A stretch of 64,000 bases of DNA from DAOUFU01 sp034429275 (GCA_034429275.1 DAOUFU010000053.1:1-64000); one strand, 5' to 3'; numbered from the stretch's first letter, positions 42,310 to 51,061 are shown. Notes: generated by a model from the letters alone, not told the origin. Program-made: numbers and translations.

Positions 42310-43713
42310 ATGACTGCATATCACCTGGGCATGGTCGGATTGGGCGTCATGGGCGGCAACCTCGCCCGCAATTTCGCATCACACGGCTTCAGCGTGGCCG
42401 GATACGATCTGGACGCAGCCAAGCGCGCCGCCTTTGACAAACACAGCGACGAAGGCGATGTTAAGAGCTTCGACGACGTGCCAGGCTTCCTGGCTGCGCT
42501 CGAAAAACCGCGCCGGATCATCTTGCTTGTCCCCGACAAAGTCGTGGATGAAGCCATCAATTCGCTGAAGCCTCATCTCGACCGGGGCGACTTGCTCATC
42601 GACCTGGGCAACAGCTTCTTCGCCGCTACCGAGCGCCGCTCCAAAGAACTCGAAGCCGAAGGATTCTTGTTCATCGGCAGTGGGGTATCGGGCGGCGAAA
42701 AAGGCGCGCTGCGCGGCCCGGCGATCATGCCTGGTGGCCAGCCCGATGCCTATGCGTTGATCAAGGATTCGTTTGAGGCCGTTGCTGCCAAGGTGAACGG
42801 TGAACCATGCGTAGCTTACATCGGCCCACGCGGAGCCGGTCACTATGTCAAGATGGTACACAACGGGATCGAATATGGCATCATGCAGTTGATTGCCGAA
42901 GCCTACGACGTGCTGGCACGCGGCATTGGAGCAACGGCGCAAGAGCTTCATGCTGCCTTTAGTGCATGGAATGCCGCCGAGCTGAACTCGTATTTGATCG
43001 AAATCACCGCCAGGATTTTTGGCCGAATAGACCCCGACACCAACCTCCCCATCGTTGATGTGATCCTGGACGAAGCTCAGCAAAAAGGCACCGGCAAATG
43101 GACCAGTCAGAACGCCCTGGACCTGGGCATCCCGACTCATACCATCAACGCAGCGGTAGAAGCGCGCATCATCTCGGCTTTGAAAGACGAGCGCCTGCGA
43201 GCCGAAAAAGTCTTCAGCGTGCCGACAGCAGCCTTTGGGGGAGATCGCGCCGCCTTCTTTGAGGACGTGCGCCAGGCGTTGTATGCCTCGGTGCTGTGTT
43301 CCTACGCTCAGGGTATCGCACTCATGCAAGCCGCCAGCCACGAGTACAAATATAACCTGAACCTTGAAGATATAGCGCGCATCTGGCGCGGCGGCTGTAT
43401 CATCCGCGCCCGCCTGCTCGAAGACGTTCGCCAGGTGTATCGGGCCAACCCCGATCTGCCCAATATGCTGCTGGCCGAGCCGTTCACCACACAGATTAAA
43501 GAACGCCAGGCGGCATGGCGCAGGGTCATCCAAACCGCCGTCGGCCTGGGCATTCCCGTCCCCGGCCTGTCTGCATCACTGGCCTATTTCGATGCCTACC
43601 GCAGCGGACGCCTGCCTGCCAACCTGACTCAGGCTCAGCGTGATTTCTTCGGATCACATACGTACCGCCGCATCGATCAGGACGGCGTGTTCCACACCGA
43701 ATGGGAAGACTGA
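42310..43713 (+). CDS. gnd: 6-phosphogluconate dehydrogenase (decarboxylating)
   Basis: Oxidises 6-phosphogluconate to ribulose 5-phosphate and CO2. Full-length form, 467 residues. The cofactor site is MVGLGVMGGNLARN, the substrate site GSGVSGGEKGALRGPAIMPGG-like, catalytic Lys in GHYVKMVHNGIEYG, and QQKGTGKWTSQNALDLGIPT. GGAGG precedes the ATG at 42310. In this cluster it would consume gluconate once phosphorylated; the needed gluconate kinase is not in the window. It ends in a hairpin, so it may be the last gene of the LacI-controlled unit. Confidence 0.95.
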   Translation: MTAYHLGMVGLGVMGGNLARNFASHGFSVAGYDLDAAKRAAFDKHSDEGDVKSFDDVPGFLAALEKPRRIILLVPDKVVDEAINSLKPHLDRGDLLIDLGNSFFAATERRSKELEAEGFLFIGSGVSGGEKGALRGPAIMPGGQPDAYALIKDSFEAVAAKVNGEPCVAYIGPRGAGHYVKMVHNGIEYGIMQLIAEAYDVLARGIGATAQELHAAFSAWNAAELNSYLIEITARIFGRIDPDTNLPIVDVILDEAQQKGTGKWTSQNALDLGIPTHTINAAVEARIISALKDERLRAEKVFSVPTAAFGGDRAAFFEDVRQALYASVLCSYAQGIALMQAASHEYKYNLNLEDIARIWRGGCIIRARLLEDVRQVYRANPDLPNMLLAEPFTTQIKERQAAWRRVIQTAVGLGIPVPGLSASLAYFDAYRSGRLPANLTQAQRDFFGSHTYRRIDQDGVFHTEWED

Positions 43714-43761
43714 TACCGCTTACCGGGCGCGAATGTCTGCGCCCGGATTGTTCGATGGATG

Positions 43762-43793
43762 CCCCCAGGGGCGACTGCTGTCACCCCTGGGGC
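43762..43793 (+). terminator. Hairpin after gnd
   Basis: CCCCCAGGGG (43762-43771) with CCCCTGGGGC (43784-43793), one bulge, followed by a weak CTTTC. Confidence 0.55.
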
Positions 43794-43825
43794 CTTTCAA
43801 AACTCTATGAGGGAATAAATCCAGT

Positions 43826-45118
43826 ATGGCTCAAGCAAAAAATGTGATTGTCGCCCAATCGGGCGGCCCGACCCCTGTGATCAACAATTCGCTGCGGGGC
43901 GTAATCGACGCATGTCACGACAGGCCGGACATATTTGGCACAGTCTACGCCGGGTGGCATGGCATTGAGGGCGTGCTCAAAGAGGAACTGCTCGACATCT
44001 CCGCCCAGGACCCCCACGAGATCGCACTGCTGCGCACAACGCCCGCCGCGGGAACCATTGGCACCTGCCGCTACAAGCTCAAAGCGAAGCAGACCGAAGA
44101 TTTCGACCGTGTGATCGATGTGATGCTGGCGCACAACGTCGGCTACTTCTTCTACATCGGCGGGAACGACTCGATGGACACCGCCCACAAAGTGTCCCTT
44201 CTGGCCGCTCAGCGCGGCCTGGACCTGATCGCGGTCGGTGTTCCGAAAACCATCGACAACGATGTCGGCGACTCCGAATTCACTCTGATCGACCACACAC
44301 CCGGCTATGGCAGCGTAGCGCGTTACTGGGCGCTGAACATCCAGAATGCCAACCAGGAAAATCTCGGCTCCAATCCTGCCGACCCGGTGCTGGTGATCCA
44401 GGCGATGGGGCGCAAGATCGGCTTCATCCCTGCCGCCGCACGCCTGGCCGATCCTCACCGCGAGATGCCGCTTTTGATCTGCCTGGCCGAGTCTGGCCTG
44501 ACCATCGAGAACCTGGCGGACCAGGTCAACGATAAACTCAGAACGTATGGCCGCGCGGTCGTGGTCGTCAGCGAAGGGTTTGATGTGGGCGACATCGGCG
44601 CACGCAAGGACTCGTTCGGTCACACCGAATTCGGCGCGAGCCAGGTCCAGGCTGGTCAGGCCGTCATCAACTATCTGAACAGCGTGGGGCTGCCCGTGCC
44701 CGGATCAGCCCGCACCAACATTGCAGGAACCGACCAGCGCCATTCGATGATCTATGCCTCGACGGTGGACCTTGATGAAGCGTATATGGTGGGCCGCAAG
44801 GCTGCCGAAATCGCCGCCAGCGGGCAGAACGGCTTCATGGCGACGATTCTCCGCCAGCCCGGCGACCTGTATATGGCGACCTTTGGGCAGGTGCCGCTTG
44901 AAGCCGTAGCCAATTCAGAGCGTACCTTCCCGAAGACCTGGATCGCGCCCAGCCTTACCGACGTCACCGATGACTTCCTGGCCTATGCCAGGCCGCTCAT
45001 TGGCAACGATTGGCCGGCGATCCCGATGGTCAACGGCATCCAGCGGTTTGCACGCTTCGAGATGCGGTTCGCCGAGAAGAAGCTTCCGGCCTATGTGCCA
45101 CAGTCGTATCGCAAATAG
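43826..45118 (+). CDS. 6-phosphofructokinase, probably pyrophosphate-dependent
   Basis: A 430-residue phosphofructokinase of the PfkA superfamily. Motifs: SGGPTPVINNSLRG, IGGNDSMDTAHKVS and PKTIDNDV. The Asp in GGND and Lys in PKT are the residues that mark PPi-using enzymes, since ATP enzymes have Gly at both positions; this is a sequence prediction. It turns fructose 6-phosphate into fructose 1,6-bisphosphate, reversibly with PPi. Sugar phosphates from the pentose branch (gnd, transketolase at 51062) would feed it. The stop codon is inside a tandem 15-bp duplication. Confidence 0.9.
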   Translation: MAQAKNVIVAQSGGPTPVINNSLRGVIDACHDRPDIFGTVYAGWHGIEGVLKEELLDISAQDPHEIALLRTTPAAGTIGTCRYKLKAKQTEDFDRVIDVMLAHNVGYFFYIGGNDSMDTAHKVSLLAAQRGLDLIAVGVPKTIDNDVGDSEFTLIDHTPGYGSVARYWALNIQNANQENLGSNPADPVLVIQAMGRKIGFIPAAARLADPHREMPLLICLAESGLTIENLADQVNDKLRTYGRAVVVVSEGFDVGDIGARKDSFGHTEFGASQVQAGQAVINYLNSVGLPVPGSARTNIAGTDQRHSMIYASTVDLDEAYMVGRKAAEIAASGQNGFMATILRQPGDLYMATFGQVPLEAVANSERTFPKTWIAPSLTDVTDDFLAYARPLIGNDWPAIPMVNGIQRFARFEMRFAEKKLPAYVPQSYRK

Positions 45119-45132
45119 TCGTATCGCAAATA
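45103..45132 (+). repeat. 15-bp tandem duplication across the PFK stop codon
   Basis: GTCGTATCGCAAATA occurs twice without interruption (45103-45117, 45118-45132). The first copy encodes the final SYRK and supplies TAG; the second repeats the same codons after the stop. Confidence 0.9.
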
Positions 45133-45173
45133 AATGACCCGTTCCTGAAATGAGCACCGAAAGAGACAGGCCC

Positions 45174-46067
45174 ATGACCGATCCCGCCCAACCCCTGCGC
45201 GACCTTCAACCGCAGCACGACTTTTTCATCGGCATCGATTCGGATGGCTGCGCCTTCGATACGATGGAGATCAAGCACAAAGAGTGCTTCACCCCCAATA
45301 TCATCAAATACTGGGGCCTGCAGCCCGTCTCAAAATATGCCCGCCAGGCTTCCGAGTTTGTGAACCTCTATTCCAAGTGGCGCGGTGTCAATCGCTGGCC
45401 CGCACTGGTGATGGTCTTTGACCTGCTGCGCGAGCGCGCCGAGGTTCAGCAGCGCCATGTGACCATTCCGCAGGCCGACTCACTGCGCGCCTTCATCGAT
45501 CAGAAGGAATTCCCGCTCAGCAACAGCGGCCTCAAGAGCTACATGGAACAGCATCCGGGTGATCCCGAACTCGAGCGCGGCCTTGCCTGGAGCGAAGCCG
45601 TGAATGCCGAAATCGATGCGATGGTTCACGGTGTGCCCCCCTTCCCTTACGTGCGTGAGAGCCTGCAGGCGATGGCAGACAAGGCCGATATGATGGTGGT
45701 CTCGGCTACCCCCGGACAGGCGCTCAACAAAGAATGGAACGAGCACGACATCGCCCGGTACGTGCGCGTCATCGCCGGGCAGGAAATGGGCAGCAAAACC
45801 GTTCATCTCCAGCTTGCCGCCGCCGGAAAATATGAGCCGGATCACATCCTGATGATCGGTGACGCATTGGGCGATATGAAAGCGGCCAAAGCCAACCAGG
45901 CGCTGTTCTTCCCGATCAATCCGGGTGCGGAAGAGCAGTCGTGGAAACTGTTCTATACCGAAGCGATGGAGCGCTTCTTTAATGGCACCTACGCCGGTGA
46001 GTACGAAGCTGCTCTGATCGCCGAGTTCGAGACTTATCTGCCCGAACTGCCGCCCTGGAAGCGCTGA
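45174..46067 (+). CDS. HAD-superfamily hydrolase
   Basis: A 297-residue phosphatase-like protein. Motif I is DSDGCAFDTM (Asp-x-Asp), motif II VVSATPG, and the final acidic motif GDALGDMKAAKANQ. A large helical cap sits between motifs I and II. It follows the PFK gene, within the sugar cluster, so it may remove phosphate from a sugar phosphate (inference). The ATG at 45174 has an AGAGACAGG stretch ahead; an ATG 24 bases earlier has none. Confidence 0.82.
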   Translation: MTDPAQPLRDLQPQHDFFIGIDSDGCAFDTMEIKHKECFTPNIIKYWGLQPVSKYARQASEFVNLYSKWRGVNRWPALVMVFDLLRERAEVQQRHVTIPQADSLRAFIDQKEFPLSNSGLKSYMEQHPGDPELERGLAWSEAVNAEIDAMVHGVPPFPYVRESLQAMADKADMMVVSATPGQALNKEWNEHDIARYVRVIAGQEMGSKTVHLQLAAAGKYEPDHILMIGDALGDMKAAKANQALFFPINPGAEEQSWKLFYTEAMERFFNGTYAGEYEAALIAEFETYLPELPPWKR

Positions 46068-46104
46068 TTGGGGGACATTCCGCCTGAAATACGGTATAAC
46101 CAGG

Positions 46105-46143
46105 GCAGGTACCCGGTAGAGCGGAAGTGAGCCGGGTACCTGC
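46105..46143 (+). terminator. Hairpin between HAD and hydroxyacid dehydrogenase genes
   Basis: GCAGGTACCCGG (46105-46116) pairs perfectly with CCGGGTACCTGC (46132-46143). No T-tract; the sequence after is TCGTGATTTTC. Confidence 0.5.
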
Positions 46144-46181
46144 TCGTGATTTTCGGTGACTGCCGTGAAAGGAACTGAAGC

Positions 46182-47081
46182 ATGGCTCGTGTGGGATATA
46201 TCGGTCTCGGCCTGATGGGGTCGGGCATCGTCCGCAACTTGATGAAAGCCGGTCACGTGCTGACGGTTCACAACCGCAGCCGCGCCATCGTAGACCAGCT
46301 CGCCAGCGAGGGCGCGACTCCGGCCAGCTCACCGCGCGAAGTTGCCGCCCGGTGCGACTTTGTTTTCACCAACCTGCCCGATTCCCCCGATGTTGAGCAA
46401 GTCGTGTTGGGGCCGGAAGGTATCATTGAAGGCGCACATCCCGGCCTGATCTTTGTGGACAACAGTACCATCAAGCCCGAAACATCGCGCAAAATCGCCG
46501 AAGTGCTCGCGCAGCACGGCGTGATGGCGCTCGATGCCCCCGTGAGCGGTGGCGACATCGGCGCACGCAATGGCACGCTGAGCATCATGGTTGGCGGCCC
46601 ACAGGAAGCCTTTGACCGCACACTGCCGATCTTCGAGGCGATGGGCAAAACCATTACTCTCGTAGGCGAAAGCGGCGCAGGTCAGATCGCCAAAGCCGCC
46701 AACCAGATCGTAGTCACTGGGACAATGGTCGCCATGTGTGAAGCGTTGCTGCTGGCGCAAAAAGCCGGTGTAGATCCGGAGCGTGTCGTGCAAGCCATCA
46801 GCCGGGGCGCAGCCCAATGTTGGGCGCTTGACACCAAACCGCCCAAACTCTTCGCGCGCGACCTTAAGCCGGGCTTCAAAGCCTATATGCAGGTCAAGGA
46901 CCTCAAGATCGTGATGGATACTGCGCACACCTACGGCGTTCCCTTACCCCAGACCTCTATCACGCATCAGTTGTACGAGGCCATGATCGCCATGGGCAAC
47001 GGCGACCTGGATAACAGCGCGGTGATCACCGTGCTCGAAGCGCTGGCCGGGGTGACGTTCGGGCGTGCCAGCAGCGAGTGA
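46182..47081 (+). CDS. Beta-hydroxyacid dehydrogenase (tartronate semialdehyde reductase-like)
   Basis: A 299-residue NAD(P) enzyme of the 3-hydroxyisobutyrate/6PGDH-like family. Visible are GLGLMGSGIVRNLMKAGH (Rossmann), DAPVSGGDIGARNGTLSIMV (substrate) and catalytic Lys in GQIAKAANQIV. Closest in style to 2-hydroxy-3-oxopropionate reductase (GarR), which acts in glucarate and galactarate breakdown, so it fits a sugar-acid cluster. An AAAGGA site precedes the ATG at 46182. The stop overlaps the next start as GTGA. Confidence 0.88.
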   Translation: MARVGYIGLGLMGSGIVRNLMKAGHVLTVHNRSRAIVDQLASEGATPASSPREVAARCDFVFTNLPDSPDVEQVVLGPEGIIEGAHPGLIFVDNSTIKPETSRKIAEVLAQHGVMALDAPVSGGDIGARNGTLSIMVGGPQEAFDRTLPIFEAMGKTITLVGESGAGQIAKAANQIVVTGTMVAMCEALLLAQKAGVDPERVVQAISRGAAQCWALDTKPPKLFARDLKPGFKAYMQVKDLKIVMDTAHTYGVPLPQTSITHQLYEAMIAMGNGDLDNSAVITVLEALAGVTFGRASSE

Positions 47082-47617
47082 GTCCCTTGTCCGCGCTGTA
47101 TCGCATTCAGCAGGGTCTTCGCGCGCTGGCTTCCGGCCTGCGCCCGGTAGACGATTCCCTGGCCCAGGCTTATCTCACACCGGAATTGTACGCACTCTAC
47201 CGCCGAATGCGCCGTTCCGAACGCCAGCACAGCCTGCGGGTGCTGCGCGCGCTGCTGGCGCGCAGCGAGACACATCCTGACCTGCTCACCGCCGCTCTGC
47301 TGCACGATGTGGGCAAGATCCGCTACCCCTTTTCGATTCCGGAAAAGGTGCTGGTTGTGCTGGTCAGGGCCGTTCTGCCCAGGCTGTATTGGCGCTGGGG
47401 CCAGCAGTGGCAGCCCGGTTCACACGCCTTCTGGCAGCGACCTTTCGGCATCAGTGTGCAGCATCCGGTCTGGGGAGCAGACCTGGCTTCAGAGGCGGGG
47501 GCCGGCGAACTGGTCTGCGCGTTGATCCGCGACCACGCCGGGCCGGTCCCCAATCCCCCCCAGACCGGGCAAGATCGCCTGCTGGCCGCCTTGCAAGCGG
47601 TCGATGACTGCAACTAA
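47078..47617 (+). CDS. HD-domain protein
   Basis: A 179-residue protein with an HD-type metal site: RQHSLRVLRALLA then ALLHDVGKIRYPFS, plus a later ALIRDHAG. HD proteins are metal phosphohydrolases acting on nucleotides or phosphates. It starts at GTG 47078, overlapping the stop of the dehydrogenase, so it is translationally coupled to it. A bigger catalytic partner domain is absent. The substrate is unknown. Confidence 0.8.
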   Translation: MSPLSALYRIQQGLRALASGLRPVDDSLAQAYLTPELYALYRRMRRSERQHSLRVLRALLARSETHPDLLTAALLHDVGKIRYPFSIPEKVLVVLVRAVLPRLYWRWGQQWQPGSHAFWQRPFGISVQHPVWGADLASEAGAGELVCALIRDHAGPVPNPPQTGQDRLLAALQAVDDCN

Positions 47618-47714
47618 AAATCGGGCGCATCAAACCGTTGAACCGCAACGCGGGTACAATAGACAGAGATTCCGCCGAATGTCGGCCTGAGCGAGCTACA
47701 AAGGACAGATTTCC

Positions 47715-48752
47715 ATGCATGTACACGTTGCGATCATCGGCCTGGACCGCCTGAGCGCTTCCATCGGTCTCGCGCTCAAACGGTATCAGAACCAATCCCG
47801 CTCCAATCACACGTTCACCATCATCGGCAGCGACCCGCAAGCGCAGCCCATGAAGACTGCTCAGCAGCTTGGCGCAGTGGACGATTTTCAACGCGCGCCC
47901 GGCAAGGCCGTAGACAAAGCCAACCTGGTCGTGATCAACGCCCCACACAGCGAGCGCCCCGATCTCTATGCCCGCTTGGGCCAAAACTTCAAACCGGGCG
48001 TGGTGGTGCTCGACCTTGCCGAAATCAAGCAGCCGGTCATCGACCTGGCGGCGGCTCACTTCCCGACCAATGCTAAAGGCGAGCGGGTAGCGTACCTGGT
48101 CGGCATGACTCCCATCATCAACGTCGATGCGCTCTACAGCGGCATCCTGGGGGTTGAAGGTGCGCGTGCCGACCTGTTTGACAATTCCGACATCATTTTG
48201 ACCCCAGACACGCATTGTCCCGGTGAAGCCATCGCCCTGGCCGAGGATATGGTCGGGCTGCTGGGCGCAAGGTCACGCTTCATGGACCCGCGCGAGCACG
48301 ATGGCTTAGTCGCCGCCACGGAACAGCTACCTGCCCTGTTGGGGAACGCCCTCTTCTATTCACTCCAGCAGTCCGATGGTTGGGACGATATTCGCCGCAT
48401 GGTGAATCCCACATTGGCCCTGAGCATACACACCCTGGGCCGCCGGGGTTACGCGGATGAGCTAGAGTTGTTCACCCATAACCGTGCAAACCTGGCACGC
48501 CATCTCGACAACCTGATCACAGTGCTCAAAGATGTGCGAGGTATGTTGAGCGATCCCGCAAGCGCAGCGCTGCTGGAAGCGTTCCTGGTTCGCACGCACG
48601 GCGAATGGGAAAAATGGGATGTCAAGCGACACAGCGGAAGATGGGATGAATCGACCTCGACGGAACCGCTGCCAGGACCGTTCGGTACACTTGGCGGCCT
48701 GTTGGGAATGGGCCGCCGGTCTCCGAAAGAAGATGATGACAATGGGCGATAA
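47715..48752 (+). CDS. Prephenate dehydrogenase-like protein
   Basis: A 345-residue protein with an N-terminal Rossmann-like region and the helical C-terminal dimer domain of TyrA proteins (DPREHDGLVAATEQLPALLGNALF matches the conserved H-D segment). The dinucleotide loop reads IIGLDRLSASIG rather than the usual GxGxxG, so cofactor binding may be altered. There are no other aromatic amino acid genes nearby. The C-terminus has a charged tail. It may be a true TyrA or a paralogue with another role. Confidence 0.75.
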   Translation: MHVHVAIIGLDRLSASIGLALKRYQNQSRSNHTFTIIGSDPQAQPMKTAQQLGAVDDFQRAPGKAVDKANLVVINAPHSERPDLYARLGQNFKPGVVVLDLAEIKQPVIDLAAAHFPTNAKGERVAYLVGMTPIINVDALYSGILGVEGARADLFDNSDIILTPDTHCPGEAIALAEDMVGLLGARSRFMDPREHDGLVAATEQLPALLGNALFYSLQQSDGWDDIRRMVNPTLALSIHTLGRRGYADELELFTHNRANLARHLDNLITVLKDVRGMLSDPASAALLEAFLVRTHGEWEKWDVKRHSGRWDESTSTEPLPGPFGTLGGLLGMGRRSPKEDDDNGR

Positions 48753-48996
48753 TTTCCCATCCGCCCACCCCTGGCAGGGTGAGCGTGTACGGCTACGCGC
48801 GATCGAGCCGTCCGACTGGCAGTTTCATTACGAATGGAACCGTAGCACCGACGACTGCCGCTTGCACGAGCATCTCGGATTCCAGTGCGAAGGTCGCCTG
48901 CGCCGCATGGAATTTACGCAAGGTCACTACGCCGATCACTTGCTTTACGGCTTGACCGTTGAGGAATGGCGCGCCGGACTGCCCGCTTCGTCCTGA
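48742..48996 (+). pseudogene. GNAT acetyltransferase remnant with internal deletion
   Basis: An 84-residue frame. The first part WQGERVRLRAIEPSDWQFHY is the normal start of a GNAT enzyme. It is followed directly by the end of one: LHEHLGFQCEGRLRRMEFTQ, then HYADHLLYGLTVEEWRA. The middle part, with the acetyl-CoA-binding loop (about 80-90 residues in relatives), is missing without a frameshift. It overlaps the end of the TyrA-like gene by 11 bp. It is probably an inactive remnant, though the frame is still open. Confidence 0.7.
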
Positions 48997-49019
48997 TCAT
49001 GCTCACGAAAGGACCTGGT

Positions 49020-50066
49020 ATGACAGACACATCATTCGCCGCCATCGTTGAGCGCATTTCGCGCGAGATCGATGCCGAAATGTACAGCGCGCGCAGTGAG
49101 CAGCGCCCGGTTGCCGATCTGCTATGGCAGGCCATCGACTACCAGTTCGGCTGGGACTTGCCTCCCAATGATCCGGCCCGTGTCAAAGTCTCCGGCAAAA
49201 AGATACGCCCTTTGCTGATGGCGCTGGTCGCACAGGCCATCTGCGGCAGCTACCATCACATCTTGCCCGCTGGTGCTGCGCTCGAATTCCTGCACAACTT
49301 CACGCTGATGCACGATGATGTGATGGATCGCTCGCTCGAACGCCGCCATCGACCGACCATCTGGGCGCGATGGGGTGAATATCAGGCCATCAACATGGGC
49401 GACGGACTGTACGCTTTGGCCAATCTCACGATGGCACGGCTGTTCCGCCAGGGGATATCGCCGGAAAAAGTGATCGATGCCCACCGCGCGTTGTCTCAGG
49501 CGTGTTTATGGACCGCCGAGGGCCAGATCATGGACATGGCCTTTGAAACCCGCGATTCGGTCTCAACAGCGGAATACATCACCATGATCACCAACAAGTC
49601 CGCGACGCTGATCGAATGTGCGGCCTATACCGGGGCGATGTTGAGCACGGACGACCGGGCCGTCATTACACATTACGCAGTTTTCGCGCGCAGTCTGGGG
49701 ATCGCCTTCCAGGTGCGTGACGATTACCTCGGAGTGTGGGGCGATGAAGCGGTGACCGGCAAGCCCGCAACCAGTGCCATCCGCGAGAAGAAAAAAGCCT
49801 ATCCCATCCTGGTCGCCTTTGAACGGGCCGCCGGGCCAGATGCCGACACGCTACGCCGGATTTATGCGCAGGATGCCCTGAGCGATACCGACATCCAGAC
49901 TGTGCTCGGTATCCTGGAGCGCGTGGGAGCTGCCGCCGAAACCGACCGTATCGCTCAGCAATATTACGATACTGCGCTCAACGATCTATCTGCCACAGGT
50001 ATCGAAAATGACACACAGCAACTGATCCGGCAGTATGCCGATTTCCTGGTCCGACGCACCTATTGA
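49020..50066 (+). CDS. Polyprenyl synthetase (trans-isoprenyl diphosphate synthase)
   Basis: A 348-residue enzyme extending isoprenyl diphosphates. The first Asp-rich region is LMHDDVMDRS (DDxxD), with the second in RDDYLGVWGDEA. The flanking KKIRPLL and the Lys-rich KKKAYPILVA fit the family. Its short first motif and length agree with geranylgeranyl or longer products; exact chain length is not readable. The ATG at 49020 has AAAGGA seven bases ahead. The product may supply quinone side chains or carrier lipids. Confidence 0.92.
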   Translation: MTDTSFAAIVERISREIDAEMYSARSEQRPVADLLWQAIDYQFGWDLPPNDPARVKVSGKKIRPLLMALVAQAICGSYHHILPAGAALEFLHNFTLMHDDVMDRSLERRHRPTIWARWGEYQAINMGDGLYALANLTMARLFRQGISPEKVIDAHRALSQACLWTAEGQIMDMAFETRDSVSTAEYITMITNKSATLIECAAYTGAMLSTDDRAVITHYAVFARSLGIAFQVRDDYLGVWGDEAVTGKPATSAIREKKKAYPILVAFERAAGPDADTLRRIYAQDALSDTDIQTVLGILERVGAAAETDRIAQQYYDTALNDLSATGIENDTQQLIRQYADFLVRRTY

Positions 50067-50093
50067 GCCGGTCGGCAGGGCATAGATATACCA

Positions 50094-50128
50094 GCGCCAG
50101 CGCTCAATCGTCAGTTGAACGCTGGCGC
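50094..50128. terminator. Hairpin between convergent genes
   Basis: GCGCCAGCGCTCAA (50094-50107) with TTGAACGCTGGCGC (50115-50128), one mismatch, 7-base loop. It stands between the polyprenyl synthase and the opposite TIR-like gene. No T-tract. Confidence 0.6.
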
Positions 50129-50157
50129 GTAGATCATTCTGCAATCCATAGCCGGGT

Positions 50158-50811
50158 TTAGCTGCTAAGCACCGCCGCCATCTCGCGGAACTGCCGCTTG
50201 TAATCATCCCCGCGAAAGTCAAAGCGCGGCTTTCGACGCAGCGAATCGGGTATCTCGGCATCCTGAAGCTGGGCCACCACCACCTGCTTCCCGGTCTGCA
50301 AAAAGAACTTGAGCGCATCCTGGACATTGGTGGCCTTGATGCCAAGCGCAGTCAAGACTACGATCATGCTTTTGCATTCCACCAATGCAGGATGTACACC
50401 GGTCGCCCACTGCACATCTTCCACATCGCTGCCGGCCAGCCAGGTCGAGATGCCGATTCGCCGCAGGTCTTCCGAAAGGATTTCGGCGAATTCTTCATCT
50501 GCAATGCCGTAATTGATGTAAACAACGTTTGGTGCGATCTTGACCTTGCGTCCCCCTTCGGCAATCTGGATCGGCTCCGGGCGTTTCAAGCGGTCGTGAG
50601 CTTCGGTCCGCCCCATCAAAAAGACGGTGGTGCCGCACACCGAGCAGGTTCCGCGCGTGCCGGGGGTGCCGCGCCGGGTCCAGATGGGTGTAGGGTTCTC
50701 CATCTCTACCTTGCTGCGGCAGGACATACAATAGGCTTCGATCACCTCATCGTCGAGATCATCGTCCAGTTCGTCAGAATCGTCATACAGGTCTTCAAAA
50801 TCGTCGGCCAT
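50158..50811 (-). CDS. DUF5679 zinc-ribbon protein with a TIR-like domain
   Basis: A 217-residue protein. An acidic start (DDSDELDDDLDDE) is followed by a zinc-ribbon module YCMSCRSKVEMENPTPIWTR plus TCSVCGTTVF, the DUF5679 pattern. Residues about 90-215 look like a TIR domain: VVYINYGIADEEFAEILSED, LRRIGISTWLAG, then ALVECKSMIVVLT. In known TIR NADases a Glu follows the Trp; here Glu occurs in GSDVEDVQW, but I cannot be sure it is the same residue. No partner effector is next to it. A role in phage defence is possible but unproven. Confidence 0.75.
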   Translation of the reverse strand: MADDFEDLYDDSDELDDDLDDEVIEAYCMSCRSKVEMENPTPIWTRRGTPGTRGTCSVCGTTVFLMGRTEAHDRLKRPEPIQIAEGGRKVKIAPNVVYINYGIADEEFAEILSEDLRRIGISTWLAGSDVEDVQWATGVHPALVECKSMIVVLTALGIKATNVQDALKFFLQTGKQVVVAQLQDAEIPDSLRRKPRFDFRGDDYKRQFREMAAVLSS

Positions 50812-50942
50812 AATCGTGACACCTGTGCATAGAGTGCGCTCAATCCATCGCGTGAGAACTCACGCCATAGCTTAACACATTCGCGCCGATCATGCTGAAC
50901 GAAACGCGCCACCTGGCACGGCGAACTACAGCCAATTGTCCG

Positions 50943-50970
50943 TTGCAAACAGTGTTAGGGCCGCTATACT
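50943..50970 (+). promoter_or_regulatory. Promoter of transketolase gene
   Basis: TTGCAA (50943-50948), 16-bp spacer, TATACT (50965-50970). It lies 91 bp before the start codon. Confidence 0.55.
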
Positions 50971-51061
50971 AGGGACTCAGTCACGTAAAAGCGGGGGCAG
51001 CGCTCCATCTCCAGTGCCATGCGCGAATCGCGGTGTTTAGGACAATCTACGGAAGGAACCC

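Noticed and set aside
42379..43533. 384-codon minus frame over gnd
   Set aside because: gnd has all catalytic motifs; the minus frame is a shadow.
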